Shown piece by piece: positions 29,206-38,054 of a DNA stretch of 64,000 bases. The stretch lies in NCBI RefSeq assembly GCF_000378465.1, contig NZ_KB899913.1, positions 124,001 through 188,000 on the forward strand, written 5' to 3'. The stretch's first letter is position 1, and each line of letters opens with the position of its first letter. The position numbers and the translations under genes are program-made. This DNA comes from Elioraea tepidiphila DSM 17972 (GTDB lineage Bacteria > Pseudomonadota > Alphaproteobacteria > Acetobacterales > Acetobacteraceae). The notes under the pieces were generated by a model. The model made no database searches and was not told where the DNA came from. It worked only from the letters and a program-made list of their open reading frames with translations.

Positions 29206-30185
29206 GCCGCGACGGTCTCAAGATGCGGGTGGAAGCAGCGCACCTCGCGGTTCGGCAGCGGCGCGGTCATCTCCGGTTCGACCAGGCACGCCTCGGAGGC
29301 GCGCGGGCAGCGCGCGCGGAAAGCGCAGCCGGGGGGGAGGTTGAGCAGCGAGGGCGTCATGCCGGGAATCTGCGCGAGCGGCCGGCCGCGTACGTTCCGG
29401 CTCGGTACCGAACCGATCAGCCCGCGCGTGTAGGGATGCAGGGGGTGGTCGAGCACCTCGTCCACCGTGCCCTTCTCGACGATCCGGCTGGCATACATCA
29501 CGCAGATCTCGTCGGCGAGGCCGGCGACCACCGACAGGTCGTGCGTGATCCAGATCAGGCTCGTGCCACTCTCGCGGCAGAGTTTCTGCACCTCGAACAG
29601 GATCTGGCCCTGGATCGTCACGTCGAGCGCGGTCGTTGGCTCGTCGGCGATGATCAGCTCGGGCTTGTGCAGCAGCGCGATCGCGATCGCCACGCGCTGG
29701 CGCATCCCACCCGAGAACTGGTGCGGATAGGCCTTCAGCCGCTCGTCCGGGCTCGGGATGCCGACCTGGACCAGCGCCGCGCGCGCGCGCTTGCGCGCCT
29801 CCGCCTCCGAGACCTTGTCGTGCGCCAGCACGGTCTCGATCATCTGCGTGTCGATGCGCAGGACCGGATTGAGCGTCATCATCGGGTCCTGGAAGATCAT
29901 GGCGATGCGGGCGCCCCGAATCTTCCGCATCTCCTCCTCGGAGAGCTTGGCGAGATCGCGCCCCTGGAACAGGATCTCGCCGCCGGCGACCCGGCCCGGC
30001 GGATCGACAAGCCCCATGATCGAGAAGCCCGTCACCGACTTGCCCGAGCCGGACTCGCCGACGAGCCCGAGGATGCGGCCCTTGCCGACGGAGAACGAGA
30101 CGTCGTCCACCGCCTTCACCACGCCCGCCTTGGTGAAGAAATGCGTGCGCAGGTTGCGCACCTCGATGGTCGGCTGCTCGCTCAT
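29202..30185 (-). CDS. dipeptide/oligopeptide ABC transporter ATP-binding protein (DppD/OppD type)
   Basis: This 327-residue ATPase has Walker A GESGSGKS, the signature [15 protein letters not shown] and Walker [13 protein letters not shown]. The C-terminal domain contains [14 protein letters not shown], the cysteine cluster of this family. It starts three bases after the DppC-type permease stop and overlaps the next ATPase gene (ATGA). Confidence 0.93.
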   Translation of the reverse strand: MSEQPTIEVRNLRTHFFTKAGVVKAVDDVSFSVGKGRILGLVGESGSGKSVTGFSIMGLVDPPGRVAGGEILFQGRDLAKLSEEEMRKIRGARIAMIFQDPMMTLNPVLRIDTQMIETVLAHDKVSEAEARKRARAALVQVGIPSPDERLKAYPHQFSGGMRQRVAIAIALLHKPELIIADEPTTALDVTIQGQILFEVQKLCRESGTSLIWITHDLSVVAGLADEICVMYASRIVEKGTVDEVLDHPLHPYTRGLIGSVPSRNVRGRPLAQIPGMTPSLLNLPPGCAFRARCPRASEACLVEPEMTAPLPNREVRCFHPHLETVAA

Positions 30186-30188
30186 CGC

Positions 30189-31124
30189 CTACTTCCGGAG
30201 TCGCGGGTTCAAGACGTCGCGCAACTGGTCGCCCACCAGGTTGATGACGACGATCGTCACCAGCAGCGCGATGCCGGGATAGAAGCTGATCCAGTAGCGG
30301 CCCGACAGCATGTACTCGTAACCGTTGGCGATCAGCAGGCCGAGCGAGGGCTCCGTCACCGGCACGCCGAGGCCGAGGAACGACAGCGTCGCCTCAAGCG
30401 CGATCGCACGCGCGACCTGCATGGTCAGGATCACGATCAGCGGCGGCAGGCAGTTCGGCAGCAGGTGGCGGAACACGATGCGCGGCTTCGAGAGGGCGAG
30501 GCACTCTGCCGCCTCGATGTACTCGCGCCGCCGCTCGACCAGCGCGGTGCCGCGCACCGTGCGCGCGTAGTAGGCCCACTCCACCACCACGATGGCGATG
30601 ACCACGTTGAGGATGCCCTTGCCAAGGAAGGCCAGGATCATCAGCGCGACGAGAATGGACGGGAACGAGAGCTGGAGATCGACCAGCCGCATGATCAGCG
30701 TGTCGGTACGGCCGCCGAAATACGCGGCGAGCAGGCCGAGCGAGGTGCCGACGATGAAGGCGATGAAGGCCGAGCCGGCGCCGACCATCAGCGAGATGCG
30801 CAATCCGAACAGGATGCCGCTGAACATGTCGCGGCCCTGATCGTCGGTGCCGAGAATGTAGGTGAAGCCCGCGCCCCCCACCGTGCCCGGCGGCATCCGC
30901 CCGTCCATGATGTCGAGCTGGGCGAGATCGTAGGGGTTCTGCGGCGCGATCACGTTGGCGAAGATGGCGAGCAGCGCGATCACCACGAACACCACGAAGG
31001 CGCCGACGGCGACCTTGCTCTCGGCGAAGTCGGCGACGAAGCGGCGGAACGGCGTCTCCTCGCGCGCGGTGGCGGGCGCGAGCGCGGCCGACGTGACGGC
31101 GGCTTCGGCGGGGGGCGGCGTCAT
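30189..31124 (-). CDS. dipeptide ABC transporter permease (DppC type)
   Basis: This 311-residue membrane protein has a cytoplasmic N-terminus, a first helix at about 38-58 (VAVGAFVVFVVIALLAIFA) and a DppC-type core with EYIEAAECLALSKPRIVFRHLLPN as the ATPase-contacting EAA loop. About six helices are expected. The ATG is chosen by the ATGA overlap with the DppB-type gene; a longer in-frame reading would traverse that gene in another frame. Confidence 0.92.
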   Translation of the reverse strand: MTPPPAEAAVTSAALAPATAREETPFRRFVADFAESKVAVGAFVVFVVIALLAIFANVIAPQNPYDLAQLDIMDGRMPPGTVGGAGFTYILGTDDQGRDMFSGILFGLRISLMVGAGSAFIAFIVGTSLGLLAAYFGGRTDTLIMRLVDLQLSFPSILVALMILAFLGKGILNVVIAIVVVEWAYYARTVRGTALVERRREYIEAAECLALSKPRIVFRHLLPNCLPPLIVILTMQVARAIALEATLSFLGLGVPVTEPSLGLLIANGYEYMLSGRYWISFYPGIALLVTIVVINLVGDQLRDVLNPRLRK

Positions 31125-32098
31125 GCCTTCTGGTCCTGCAGCCGGACGCGCGGATCGAGCACCGAGTAGAGCACGTCCACGGTGAAGTTCAGGATGATGA
31201 ACATGAAGACGATGATCATCAGATAGGCGACGATCACGGGCCGATCCAGCACGTAGATGGAATCGATGATCAGCTTGCCCATGCCCGGCCAGGCGAAGAT
31301 GCTCTCGGTCACCACCGAGAAGGCGATGGTCGAGCCGAACTCCAGCGCGGTGACGGTCACGACCGGGATCAGGATGTTCTTCAGCACGTGCACGAAAATC
31401 ACCCGATTCGGACTCAGCCCCTTGGCGCGGGCGAATTTCACGTAGTCCATCAGCACGGTCTCGCGCACGCCGGCGCGCGTGAGCCGGATCACCAGCGAGA
31501 TCTTGAAGAGGCTCAGATTGAGCGCCGGCATGATCAGGTAGCGCAAGCCGTCGGTGGTCAGGAAAGACCACTGCACACCGAGGAACTCGGCCGTGGGGCC
31601 TCGTCCGGTCGAAGGCAGCCAGCCGAGCTGCACCGCGAACACCATGATGAGCATGAGCCCGACCCAGAAGGTCGGCAGGCTGAAGCCGAGGATCGAAGTC
31701 GCCATGATGACGCGGCTGTAGATCGCATCCGGCTTCAGCCCCGCGATCAGGCCGAGCGGCAGGCCAAGGATGATCGCGAACACCGTGGCGGCGAGCGCCA
31801 GTTCCAGGGTCGCCGGCATCTTCTGCAGGATCAGTTTCAGCGCCGGCTCGTTGAACACGAAGCTGCGCCCGAGATCGCCCTGCAGCGCATTGCCGAGGAA
31901 GGTGAAGTACTGTTCCCAGAGCGGACGGTCGAGGCCGAGAGCCGCGATCGCGCGCTCGCGCTCGATCTGATCCGCGTCCGGGCTGATCAGGATCTCGATC
32001 GGGTCGCCGATCGCATAGACACCGAGGAACAGGATGACGGTCATTGCGAGCACCACCAGAGCGCTCTGCATCAGCCGTCGGATCAGATAGACCGTCAT
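31121..32098 (-). CDS. dipeptide ABC transporter permease (DppB type)
   Basis: This 325-residue permease starts MTVYLIRRLMQSALVVLAMTVILF, the classic DppB N-terminal helix. GDLGRSFVFNEPALKLI and the EAA-like VLMDYVKFARAKGLSPNRVIFVHVLKN segment follow. GGGGGAAGC precedes the ATG. It begins 133 bases after the binding-protein gene, separated from it by a hairpin, and opens the permease/ATPase segment. Confidence 0.92.
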   Translation of the reverse strand: MTVYLIRRLMQSALVVLAMTVILFLGVYAIGDPIEILISPDADQIERERAIAALGLDRPLWEQYFTFLGNALQGDLGRSFVFNEPALKLILQKMPATLELALAATVFAIILGLPLGLIAGLKPDAIYSRVIMATSILGFSLPTFWVGLMLIMVFAVQLGWLPSTGRGPTAEFLGVQWSFLTTDGLRYLIMPALNLSLFKISLVIRLTRAGVRETVLMDYVKFARAKGLSPNRVIFVHVLKNILIPVVTVTALEFGSTIAFSVVTESIFAWPGMGKLIIDSIYVLDRPVIVAYLMIIVFMFIILNFTVDVLYSVLDPRVRLQDQKA

Positions 32099-32141
32099 CC
32101 TTGCTTCCCCCGCGCTGACGCGGTCGCGGCAACATCACGCC

Positions 32142-32173
32142 GGGCCGGGCGGACGTTCACGTCCTCCCGGCCC
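32142..32173 (-). terminator. hairpin between binding-protein and permease genes
   Basis: GGGCCGGGCGGACGT (32142-32156) pairs with ACGTCCTCCCGGCCC (32159-32173) with one mismatch and a very tight turn. It lies between the binding-protein stop and the first permease gene with no T-run. This position is typical for a partial terminator or 3' stabiliser that lets the binding protein be made in excess over the membrane parts. Confidence 0.5.
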
Positions 32174-32231
32174 CGCCGATCAACCATGCCGCGCCGCGAC
32201 TGGCGCGGCAACGGTACCGCCTAAGCCGTGC

Positions 32232-33809
32232 CTAGTTCGCCGGCCGGACGTCCTGGGCACGTGTCAACTCGTCAGCCCGCGCGTCGTGCCGCAGGTTCCG
32301 CTTCATCGCCCAGGTGTTCTTCTGGATGTGGATCGGGATGATGCTGACATCGTCCATGGCGATCCGCGTGGCATCCTGAAGCAGCTTCTCGCGCTTCTCG
32401 TCGTCGACCGTCGCAAGCGCCTGTTCGAGCAGTCTGTCGAGCTCGGGGTTCGAGTAGCGGCCGCGGTTCGAGGCGCCGAAGCCCTTCTCACGGTCGAAGG
32501 TCGCGACCAGGCTGCGCAGCGGGCTCGAAGCCTCGCCGGTGGAGCTGCCCCAGCCGACCAGGAAGGCGCTGAACTCCTGCCGCCCGGCGCGCGCGATGAA
32601 TGTCGTCCACGGCATCGCCTCGACCTGGGTTCGCACGCCGATCCGGGTCCAGAAGCTGCCCACCGCCTGGATGATCCGCGCGTCGTTGATGTAGCGGTCG
32701 TTCGGACCGTGGATCGAGATCCGCAGCCCATTGGGATAACCCGCCTCGGCCAGCAGACGTCGCGCGCCGTCGGGATCGAAGCGCGGCGGGCCGTAGCCCG
32801 GGATGTGGCTGTACACGCCTTCGGGCAGGAACTGGCCGGCCGGGATCGCGGCACCCTCCATCACCCGCGACGTGATGGCCTCGCGGTCGATCGCCATCGA
32901 GAGTGCCCGGCGCACCCGCACGTCCTTCAGGGGGTTCCTGTCGAGCGCCTCACCGTTCGGTCCGGCCACGAAGGGCGAGCCGTCGGTGCGCGAGTGGTCG
33001 AGCGCGAGATAGATGATCCGCAGCCCCACCACCTCACTGACATGCACGCGGTTGTCCTGCTTCATGCGCGCGATGTCGGTGGTCGGCACCTGGTCGATGA
33101 AGTCGACGTCGCCCGCCAGCAATGCGGCCGTGCGCGCGGCATTGTTGACGATGATGCGGTAGTTGACGCGCTGCCAGGGCTCGCGCTGACCCCAGTAGGC
33201 ATCATTGCGCTCGAGCTCGATGCGGTCGCCGGGCGTGTAACGCACGAAACGGTAGGCACCCGTGCCGAACGCCACCTTGCCGCTGTTGTAGTCCTCGGTC
33301 GCGGCGTTCTCATGGGTCTGCCGGTCGAGCATCATCACGTTCGACAGGTCGACCGGCAGCAACGGATAGGTCGTGCGGGTGCGCAGCCGCACGGTGTGCG
33401 GATCGACCACCTGCACCTCGGAGACCACCCGCGTATAGATGCCGAAGCTCGAAGGCGAGTTCGGCACGTTGCCGGCGCGCGCGATGGTGAAAGCCACATC
33501 CTCCGCGGTGAAGTCATTACCATTATGGAATTTCACCCCGGGCCGCAGCTTGAACTCCCAGGTCGTGTCGTCCACCGCCCGCCAGCTTTCGGCCAGACGC
33601 GGCACCAGACGTGCGCGCGAATCCGTCCCGGTCAGCCCGTCGAACAGATGTTCGGCCAGGGCGTTGTTCGGCGAGAGGTTGTGGTAGTGCGGATCGATCG
33701 ACGTGACCGGCGCACCGACCGCGATGGTGAGGGTCTGCGCAGCCGCACCACCCGCGAACGCGAGCGACGATGCTGCGGCAAGCAGCAGTGAGCGCAATCC
33801 GGCGGTCAT
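32232..33809 (-). CDS. peptide ABC transporter substrate-binding protein, family 5
   Basis: This 525-residue periplasmic protein has the signal MTAGLRSLLLAAASSLAFAGGAAAQ. TIAVGAPVTSIDPHYHNLSPNNALAEHLFDGL and the family box TWEFKLRPGVKFHNGNDFTAEDVAFTI mark the DppA/OppA group. The ATG at 33809 has GGGAG eight bases upstream, better spaced than the GTG nine bases earlier. It opens the Dpp-type operon. It resembles the orphan binding protein at 16.8-18.4 kb in architecture, not closely enough by eye to call a recent duplicate. Confidence 0.92.
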   Translation of the reverse strand: MTAGLRSLLLAAASSLAFAGGAAAQTLTIAVGAPVTSIDPHYHNLSPNNALAEHLFDGLTGTDSRARLVPRLAESWRAVDDTTWEFKLRPGVKFHNGNDFTAEDVAFTIARAGNVPNSPSSFGIYTRVVSEVQVVDPHTVRLRTRTTYPLLPVDLSNVMMLDRQTHENAATEDYNSGKVAFGTGAYRFVRYTPGDRIELERNDAYWGQREPWQRVNYRIIVNNAARTAALLAGDVDFIDQVPTTDIARMKQDNRVHVSEVVGLRIIYLALDHSRTDGSPFVAGPNGEALDRNPLKDVRVRRALSMAIDREAITSRVMEGAAIPAGQFLPEGVYSHIPGYGPPRFDPDGARRLLAEAGYPNGLRISIHGPNDRYINDARIIQAVGSFWTRIGVRTQVEAMPWTTFIARAGRQEFSAFLVGWGSSTGEASSPLRSLVATFDREKGFGASNRGRYSNPELDRLLEQALATVDDEKREKLLQDATRIAMDDVSIIPIHIQKNTWAMKRNLRHDARADELTRAQDVRPAN

Positions 33810-33991
33810 CCTGGGCACTCCCGGTTCGTGAGCTTTTCCCGGACCTTATAGCCCCCCGTCCCGGCACGGGCTAGGCTCCCGCCCCCGGGCCCCATGTCCG
33901 GTCGTGTCGCGATGCCGGAGCGCATCGTGATGACCGGCCTGCCGGCGCATGCGCTAAGGTCGGGTCGACGAGAACCTTGGAGGACGCAGAG

Positions 33992-34384
33992 ATGGGGAAG
34001 GCCCTTCCCACCCTGACCGCCGTCCTGCTGGCTGCCGGCACGGCCTCGGCGCAGCCCGCGCCGCTCGACCCTGGGCGGTTCCAGGTTCGAACGCTCGCTG
34101 ATCTGGTCGAGATCTGCCGCGTCGGTTCGAACAGTCCGCACTATCTGGAGGCGGTCGGATATTGCAACGGTTACGGCCGCGGCGCGCTCGACTATCACCG
34201 CGCGATCGTGCCGCCGAATGCGCCACCTCTGTTCTGCGCACCGGCCGGCACGGAGCCCGGCACGATGCGCGCGCGCTTCGTCGCCTGGGCGGATGCCAAT
34301 CCGGCCCGGCTCTCGGGACCCGCGGTCGACGGTGTGTTCGCGTTCCTCTCCGCGACCTTCCCCTGCCCCACCCAGAGGAGGTGA
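33992..34384 (+). CDS. small exported protein of the Rap1a/Tai immunity-like family
   Basis: This 130-residue protein has a signal peptide (MGKALPTLTAVLLAAGTASA). The mature part has the pattern of the Rap1a/Tai domain: AVGYCNGYGRGALDYHRAI, FCAP, then a C-terminal AVDGVFAFLSATFPCPT, giving paired cysteines typical of the fold. The family is named for type VI amidase immunity proteins, but most members have no known effector, and none is seen here. GGAGGA lies seven bases before the ATG. It is followed after one base by a lipoprotein gene. Confidence 0.7.
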   Translation: MGKALPTLTAVLLAAGTASAQPAPLDPGRFQVRTLADLVEICRVGSNSPHYLEAVGYCNGYGRGALDYHRAIVPPNAPPLFCAPAGTEPGTMRARFVAWADANPARLSGPAVDGVFAFLSATFPCPTQRR

Positions 34385-34385
34385 G

Positions 34386-34661
34386 ATGAGCACGCTTGCA
34401 CGTTTCGCGGCCGCCGGTGCCTTGCTGCTGCTGGTCGGCGCGTGCGCCGAGACCGACCCGACGCTGCGTCGGGCCGGCCTGGGTGCCGCCGGCGGTGCCG
34501 CCGCCGGTGGGCTGATCGGCTCCATGTCCGGCAATTTCGGCTGGGGCGCGCTGATCGGCGCGGGCGCCGGTGCGGCCGGTGGCCTGCTTTACGACTACCA
34601 CCGCCGCTCGGTCGACGATGCCTATCAGCGCGGCCGAACGGGGGCGCCGCCGCCGAACTGA
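34386..34661 (+). CDS. small glycine-zipper lipoprotein
   Basis: This 91-residue protein has an N-terminal leader ending in a lipobox-like LVGAC (Cys20). A glycine-rich hydrophobic repeat follows (GLGAAGGAAAGGLIGSMSG and GALIGAGAGAAGGLL, about residues 31-68), the glycine-zipper pattern of YMGG/OmpA-linked outer-membrane lipoproteins. The C-terminus is short and polar. AGGAGG precedes the ATG and overlaps the end of the preceding gene. A role in the envelope is likely; nothing more specific can be said. Confidence 0.75.
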   Translation: MSTLARFAAAGALLLLVGACAETDPTLRRAGLGAAGGAAAGGLIGSMSGNFGWGALIGAGAGAAGGLLYDYHRRSVDDAYQRGRTGAPPPN

Positions 34662-34665
34662 TCGC

Positions 34666-35043
34666 GTGACATCCGCGCGTCTGCGCCGGCTCTGCCTTGC
34701 TCTGCCCGGTGCCGAGGAGGTGGTGCAGTGGGGCGGGGTCCACGTCTTCAAGGCGGGCGGGCGGATGTTCGCCACCCTTTCGCCCGAGGGCGGCGCGCTC
34801 CGGCACGTCGCATTCAAGGCGAGCCCGGAAAGCTTCCATGTCCTCACCGAGGCGGGATCCTTCATGCCTGCCCCCTATCTCGCCCGCGCGCAGTGGGTGG
34901 CGACCGACGATCTGGACGCGCTGACCGACGCCGAGTGGCGCGGTTATCTCGTGCGCGCCTGGCGGCTGGTCGTCCTGCGCCTGCCGAAGCGGCTGCGTGC
35001 ACCCCTCCTCGCCGCGGCGGACGCGGGACGGATGCGCGCGTGA
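34666..35043 (+). CDS. MmcQ/YjbR family protein
   Basis: This 125-residue protein fits the YjbR double-wing fold: LRRLCLALPGAEEVVQWGG, VFKAGGRMFATL, and the C-terminal WVATDDLDALTDAEWRGYLVRAWRLV with KRLR. The family is of unknown function though annotated as DNA-binding-like. The GTG start is the first that covers the fold. It overlaps the downstream acetyltransferase as GTGA. Confidence 0.8.
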   Translation: MTSARLRRLCLALPGAEEVVQWGGVHVFKAGGRMFATLSPEGGALRHVAFKASPESFHVLTEAGSFMPAPYLARAQWVATDDLDALTDAEWRGYLVRAWRLVVLRLPKRLRAPLLAAADAGRMRA

Positions 35044-35495
35044 GCGCTATCATCGCGATTCGCCAGGGTCACGCCGGGGACATCCCCGCGCTGGTCAGCC
35101 TGCTGGCGCAGCTCTTCGCGATCGAGGCGGACTTCGCGATCGACCCGGAGGTGCAGGCGCGCGGGCTGGAACTGCTGCGGAGCCGTGCCGACGCGGTGAT
35201 CCTGGTCGCCGAGGCCCAAGGCCGCGTGGTCGGGATGTGCACGGTGCAGCTCACGGCGAGCACGGCGCGCGGCGGCCTCTCAGCCGGCATTGAGGACGTG
35301 GTCGTGGACGAGACTTTGCGCGGCCGCGGCATCGGCCGCGCCCTGCTCGCCGCCGCCGAGGCCTGGGCGCGTCGGCGCGGCGCGGTACGCATCGCGTTGC
35401 TCGCCGACGAGACGAACCTGCTGGCGCTCGACTTCTATGACCGTCTCGGCTTCACGCGCACGCGCCTCGTCTGGCTCGCCAAGGCGCTCGACTGA
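35040..35495 (+). CDS. GNAT-family N-acetyltransferase
   Basis: This 151-residue acetyltransferase has the motif-A block IEDVVVDETLRGRGIGRALLAAAEAWARRRG, with the acetyl-CoA pyrophosphate loop RGRGIG, and a C-terminal NLLALDFYDRLGFTRTRLVW. The substrate is unknown. The GTG start overlaps the YjbR-like gene. It converges on recQ with three bases between stops. Confidence 0.88.
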   Translation: MSAIIAIRQGHAGDIPALVSLLAQLFAIEADFAIDPEVQARGLELLRSRADAVILVAEAQGRVVGMCTVQLTASTARGGLSAGIEDVVVDETLRGRGIGRALLAAAEAWARRRGAVRIALLADETNLLALDFYDRLGFTRTRLVWLAKALD

Positions 35496-35498
35496 CGC

Positions 35499-36998
35499 TC
35501 ACGGCGAGGCGCGGACGACGTCGAGGACGGCGGCGCCGAAATCCGCGAGCTTCTTCGCGCCCACCCCGGGCAGCGCGCCGAGCGCATCGAGCGTGTGGGG
35601 CCGCGCCGAAGCGATCGCGGCGAGCGTCGCATCGTGGAACACCACATAGGCGGGCACGCGGCGGGCGCGCGCGAGGTCGAGCCGGAGCCGCTTCAGCGCC
35701 GCGAGGAGCTCCGGATCGACGGCGCGCGGCGTGGGAACCGGTGCGCGCGCGCGCTCGGTGACGGGCGCGATCTCCCCGAGGGTTGCTTGGCACACGTCGC
35801 AGGCGCCGCAGGGCCCCGTCTCCTCGCCGAAGTGGCGCAGCAGCAATTGCCGTCGGCACGCCGTCGTCTCGGCATACTCGACCAGCCGCTTCAGCCGCGC
35901 GTGCTCGACCCGTTTGCGCTCCTCGGGCGCGGCCGTGCCGTCGATCATGCGTCGGCGCGCCATCACATCGTTCCAGCCGAACAGCATGGTCGCGACCGCG
36001 GGCAGGCCGTCACGCCCGGCGCGGCCGATCTCCTGGTAGTAGGCCTCGAGTCCCGCCGGCAGCGCGGCATGGATCACGAAGCGCACATCCGGCTTGTCGA
36101 TCCCCATGCCGAACGCGACCGTGGCGACCGGCACCGCGCCGGGCTCGGTCAGGAACCGATCGAGCGCCGCACGTCGCGCATCCGCATCCATGCCGGCGTG
36201 GTAGGGGAACGCGTTCACGCCGGCCGAGGCCAGCCTTGCCGCCAGTCGCTCGGTTTCGGCGCGGGAGAGGCAATACACGATCCCGCTCTCGCCACCGCCG
36301 GCCCAAACGAGACCGAGGATCTGGTCATTCACCGCGCCCTTGCGTTTGCGAATGACCGACAGGGCGATGTTGGGGCGGTCGAAGCCGGCGACGAACGGGG
36401 CGTGGTCCGGGCGCAGCAGCACGCGCGCGACCTCGGCGCGGGTGGCGCGGTCGGCGGTGGCAGTGAAGGCGCCGATCGGCACAGCCGGGAACCGCTCCTT
36501 GAGGCAGCCGAGCGCCAAGTACTCCGGGCGGAAGTCATGGCCCCATTGGCTGACGCAATGCGCCTCGTCCACGACCAGCAGCGACAGGGGCAGCCGCGCG
36601 AGCGCCTCCAGCATGCGCGGATCAGTCAGCCGCTCGGGGCTCATGTAGAGCAGGTCGAGCTCGCCGCGCGCGGCTGCCTTCCACGCCGCGACATTCTCCT
36701 CGCGCGGGCGGTTCGAGTTCACCATATCCGCGGCGATCCCGTTCGCCTGCAACCGCTGCACCTGGTCCTGCATCAATGCGATCAGCGGGCTCACGACCAC
36801 CGCGAGCCCCTCGCGCACGAGGGCGGGGATCTGGTAGCAGAGGCTCTTGCCTGCTCCCGTCGGCATCACCGCGAGCACGTCCTGCCCCGCGCCGAGCGCG
36901 CGCGCCACCTGCTCCTGGCCCGGCCGGAACGACGTAAACCCGAAATGCCGCCGCAGCGCCGTGGCGAGTAGATCGTCCAGCGTCGGGACGCCGCTCAC
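35499..36998 (-). CDS. recQ: ATP-dependent DNA helicase RecQ, short form
   Basis: This 499-residue 3'-5' helicase has Walker A MPTGAGKSLCYQ (Lys51), the DEAH box in VVDEAHCVSQWGHDFRPEY, and GMGIDKPDVRFVIHAALP. A Zn site follows: CRRQLLLRHFGEETGPCGACDVC. The C-terminal HRDC domain (about 430-497) comes almost directly after the Zn site; the winged-helix part of the RQC region present in the roughly 610-residue E. coli protein is missing. It overlaps the downstream mmsB-like start's operon neighbour by four bases (ATGA). Confidence 0.92.
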   Translation of the reverse strand: MSGVPTLDDLLATALRRHFGFTSFRPGQEQVARALGAGQDVLAVMPTGAGKSLCYQIPALVREGLAVVVSPLIALMQDQVQRLQANGIAADMVNSNRPREENVAAWKAAARGELDLLYMSPERLTDPRMLEALARLPLSLLVVDEAHCVSQWGHDFRPEYLALGCLKERFPAVPIGAFTATADRATRAEVARVLLRPDHAPFVAGFDRPNIALSVIRKRKGAVNDQILGLVWAGGGESGIVYCLSRAETERLAARLASAGVNAFPYHAGMDADARRAALDRFLTEPGAVPVATVAFGMGIDKPDVRFVIHAALPAGLEAYYQEIGRAGRDGLPAVATMLFGWNDVMARRRMIDGTAAPEERKRVEHARLKRLVEYAETTACRRQLLLRHFGEETGPCGACDVCQATLGEIAPVTERARAPVPTPRAVDPELLAALKRLRLDLARARRVPAYVVFHDATLAAIASARPHTLDALGALPGVGAKKLADFGAAVLDVVRASP

Positions 36999-37885
36999 GC
37001 CCTACCGCGGATCATGCGGATGATGCCGGAGAAATCGGTGCCGCTGCCGTTGCACTCGACGAAGCGGCGATAGAGCTCGGCGGCATGCCGACCGAGTTCG
37101 GTCTCCGCACCGCTGCTGCGCGCGGCCTCCTGCGCGAGATCGAGGTCCTTCAGCATCATCTGCGCGGTGAAGCCGGGCGCGTAGTCGCGGTTCGCCGGGC
37201 TCGCCGGCACCGGCCCGGGCACCGGGCAGTAGCTGGTCAGGCTCCAGCACTGGCCCGAGGATTTCGACGCGATATCGAACAGCGCCTGATGATCCAACCC
37301 GAGCTTCTCCGCGAGCGCGAAGGCCTCGCACACCGCGATCATCGAGACGCCGAGGATCATGTTGTTGCAGATCTTCGCCGCCTGCCCCGCGCCCGCTTCG
37401 CCCGCGCGGATCACCGCCTTGCCCATCGCCGCAAGGATCGGCCGCGCGCGCTCGACCTCCGCCTCGGGCCCCCCGACCATGAAGGTGAGCGTCGCGGCCT
37501 CGGCCCCGCCGACCCCGCCCGAGACCGGCGCATCGATCATCGCGAGCCCCCCCTCATGCGCCAGTGCGGCGACCTCGCGCGCGGTCGCGACATCGATTGT
37601 CGAGCAGTCGATCAGCAGCGTGCCGGGCGCCGCCGTCTCGATCAGCCCGCCCTGGCCGCCATAGACCGCGCGCACCTCGCGCCCAGCCGGCAGCATGGTG
37701 ACGATTGCTTCGGCCCCTTCGGTGACGCCGGCGGGCGTCTCGGCCGCTGTCGCTCCCTCGGCGACCAGACGGCCGGTCCGGTCGAGGAAGACGTCGAACA
37801 CGCGCAGCTCGTGCCCGGCCCGCATCAGGTTGCGTGCCATCGGCGCGCCCATGTTGCCGAGCCCGATGAAGCCGATGCGCGCCAT
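36995..37885 (-). CDS. mmsB: 3-hydroxyisobutyrate dehydrogenase family protein
   Basis: This 296-residue enzyme is predicted to oxidise 3-hydroxyisobutyrate (valine breakdown) with NAD. Visible are the Rossmann motif IGFIGLGNMGAPMARNL, the substrate motif DAPVSGGVGGAEAATLTFMVGG and the catalytic-Lys block GAGQAAKICNNMILG. The C-terminal GFTAQMMLKDLDLAQ also matches. GGAGGGG precedes the ATG. It is transcribed toward recQ, which it overlaps by four bases, and diverges from the Mo-hydroxylase operon. It fits the canonical family better than the paralogue at 15.9-16.8 kb. Confidence 0.88.
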   Translation of the reverse strand: MARIGFIGLGNMGAPMARNLMRAGHELRVFDVFLDRTGRLVAEGATAAETPAGVTEGAEAIVTMLPAGREVRAVYGGQGGLIETAAPGTLLIDCSTIDVATAREVAALAHEGGLAMIDAPVSGGVGGAEAATLTFMVGGPEAEVERARPILAAMGKAVIRAGEAGAGQAAKICNNMILGVSMIAVCEAFALAEKLGLDHQALFDIASKSSGQCWSLTSYCPVPGPVPASPANRDYAPGFTAQMMLKDLDLAQEAARSSGAETELGRHAAELYRRFVECNGSGTDFSGIIRMIRGRA

Positions 37886-38002
37886 GTCCCCTCCGTCGGT
37901 GGTCCCACCCCACGCCACCTTACGGAGAGGCCCGCGACGCCGGAAGCCCCGCCCCGCGACCCCGGGAACACGCCGATTGACAGCGGCGCCGTCACGGGGA
38001 GA

Positions 38003-38016
38003 TCGTATGCATACGA
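38003..38016. promoter_or_regulatory. perfect 14-bp palindrome upstream of the Mo-hydroxylase operon
   Basis: TCGTATGCATACGA is a perfect inverted repeat 39 bases before the chosen start of the FAD-subunit gene and 20 bases after a TTGACA sequence (37977-37982) that could be a -35 element. The form resembles FCD-type GntR operators (T-GT-AC-A). An in-frame ATG inside the palindrome (38007) argues for the later start codon. Operator function is inferred. Confidence 0.5.
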
Positions 38017-38054
38017 ATGATTTCGGCCGCGGGAGCGGCGGTAGGGGAGAGGGA

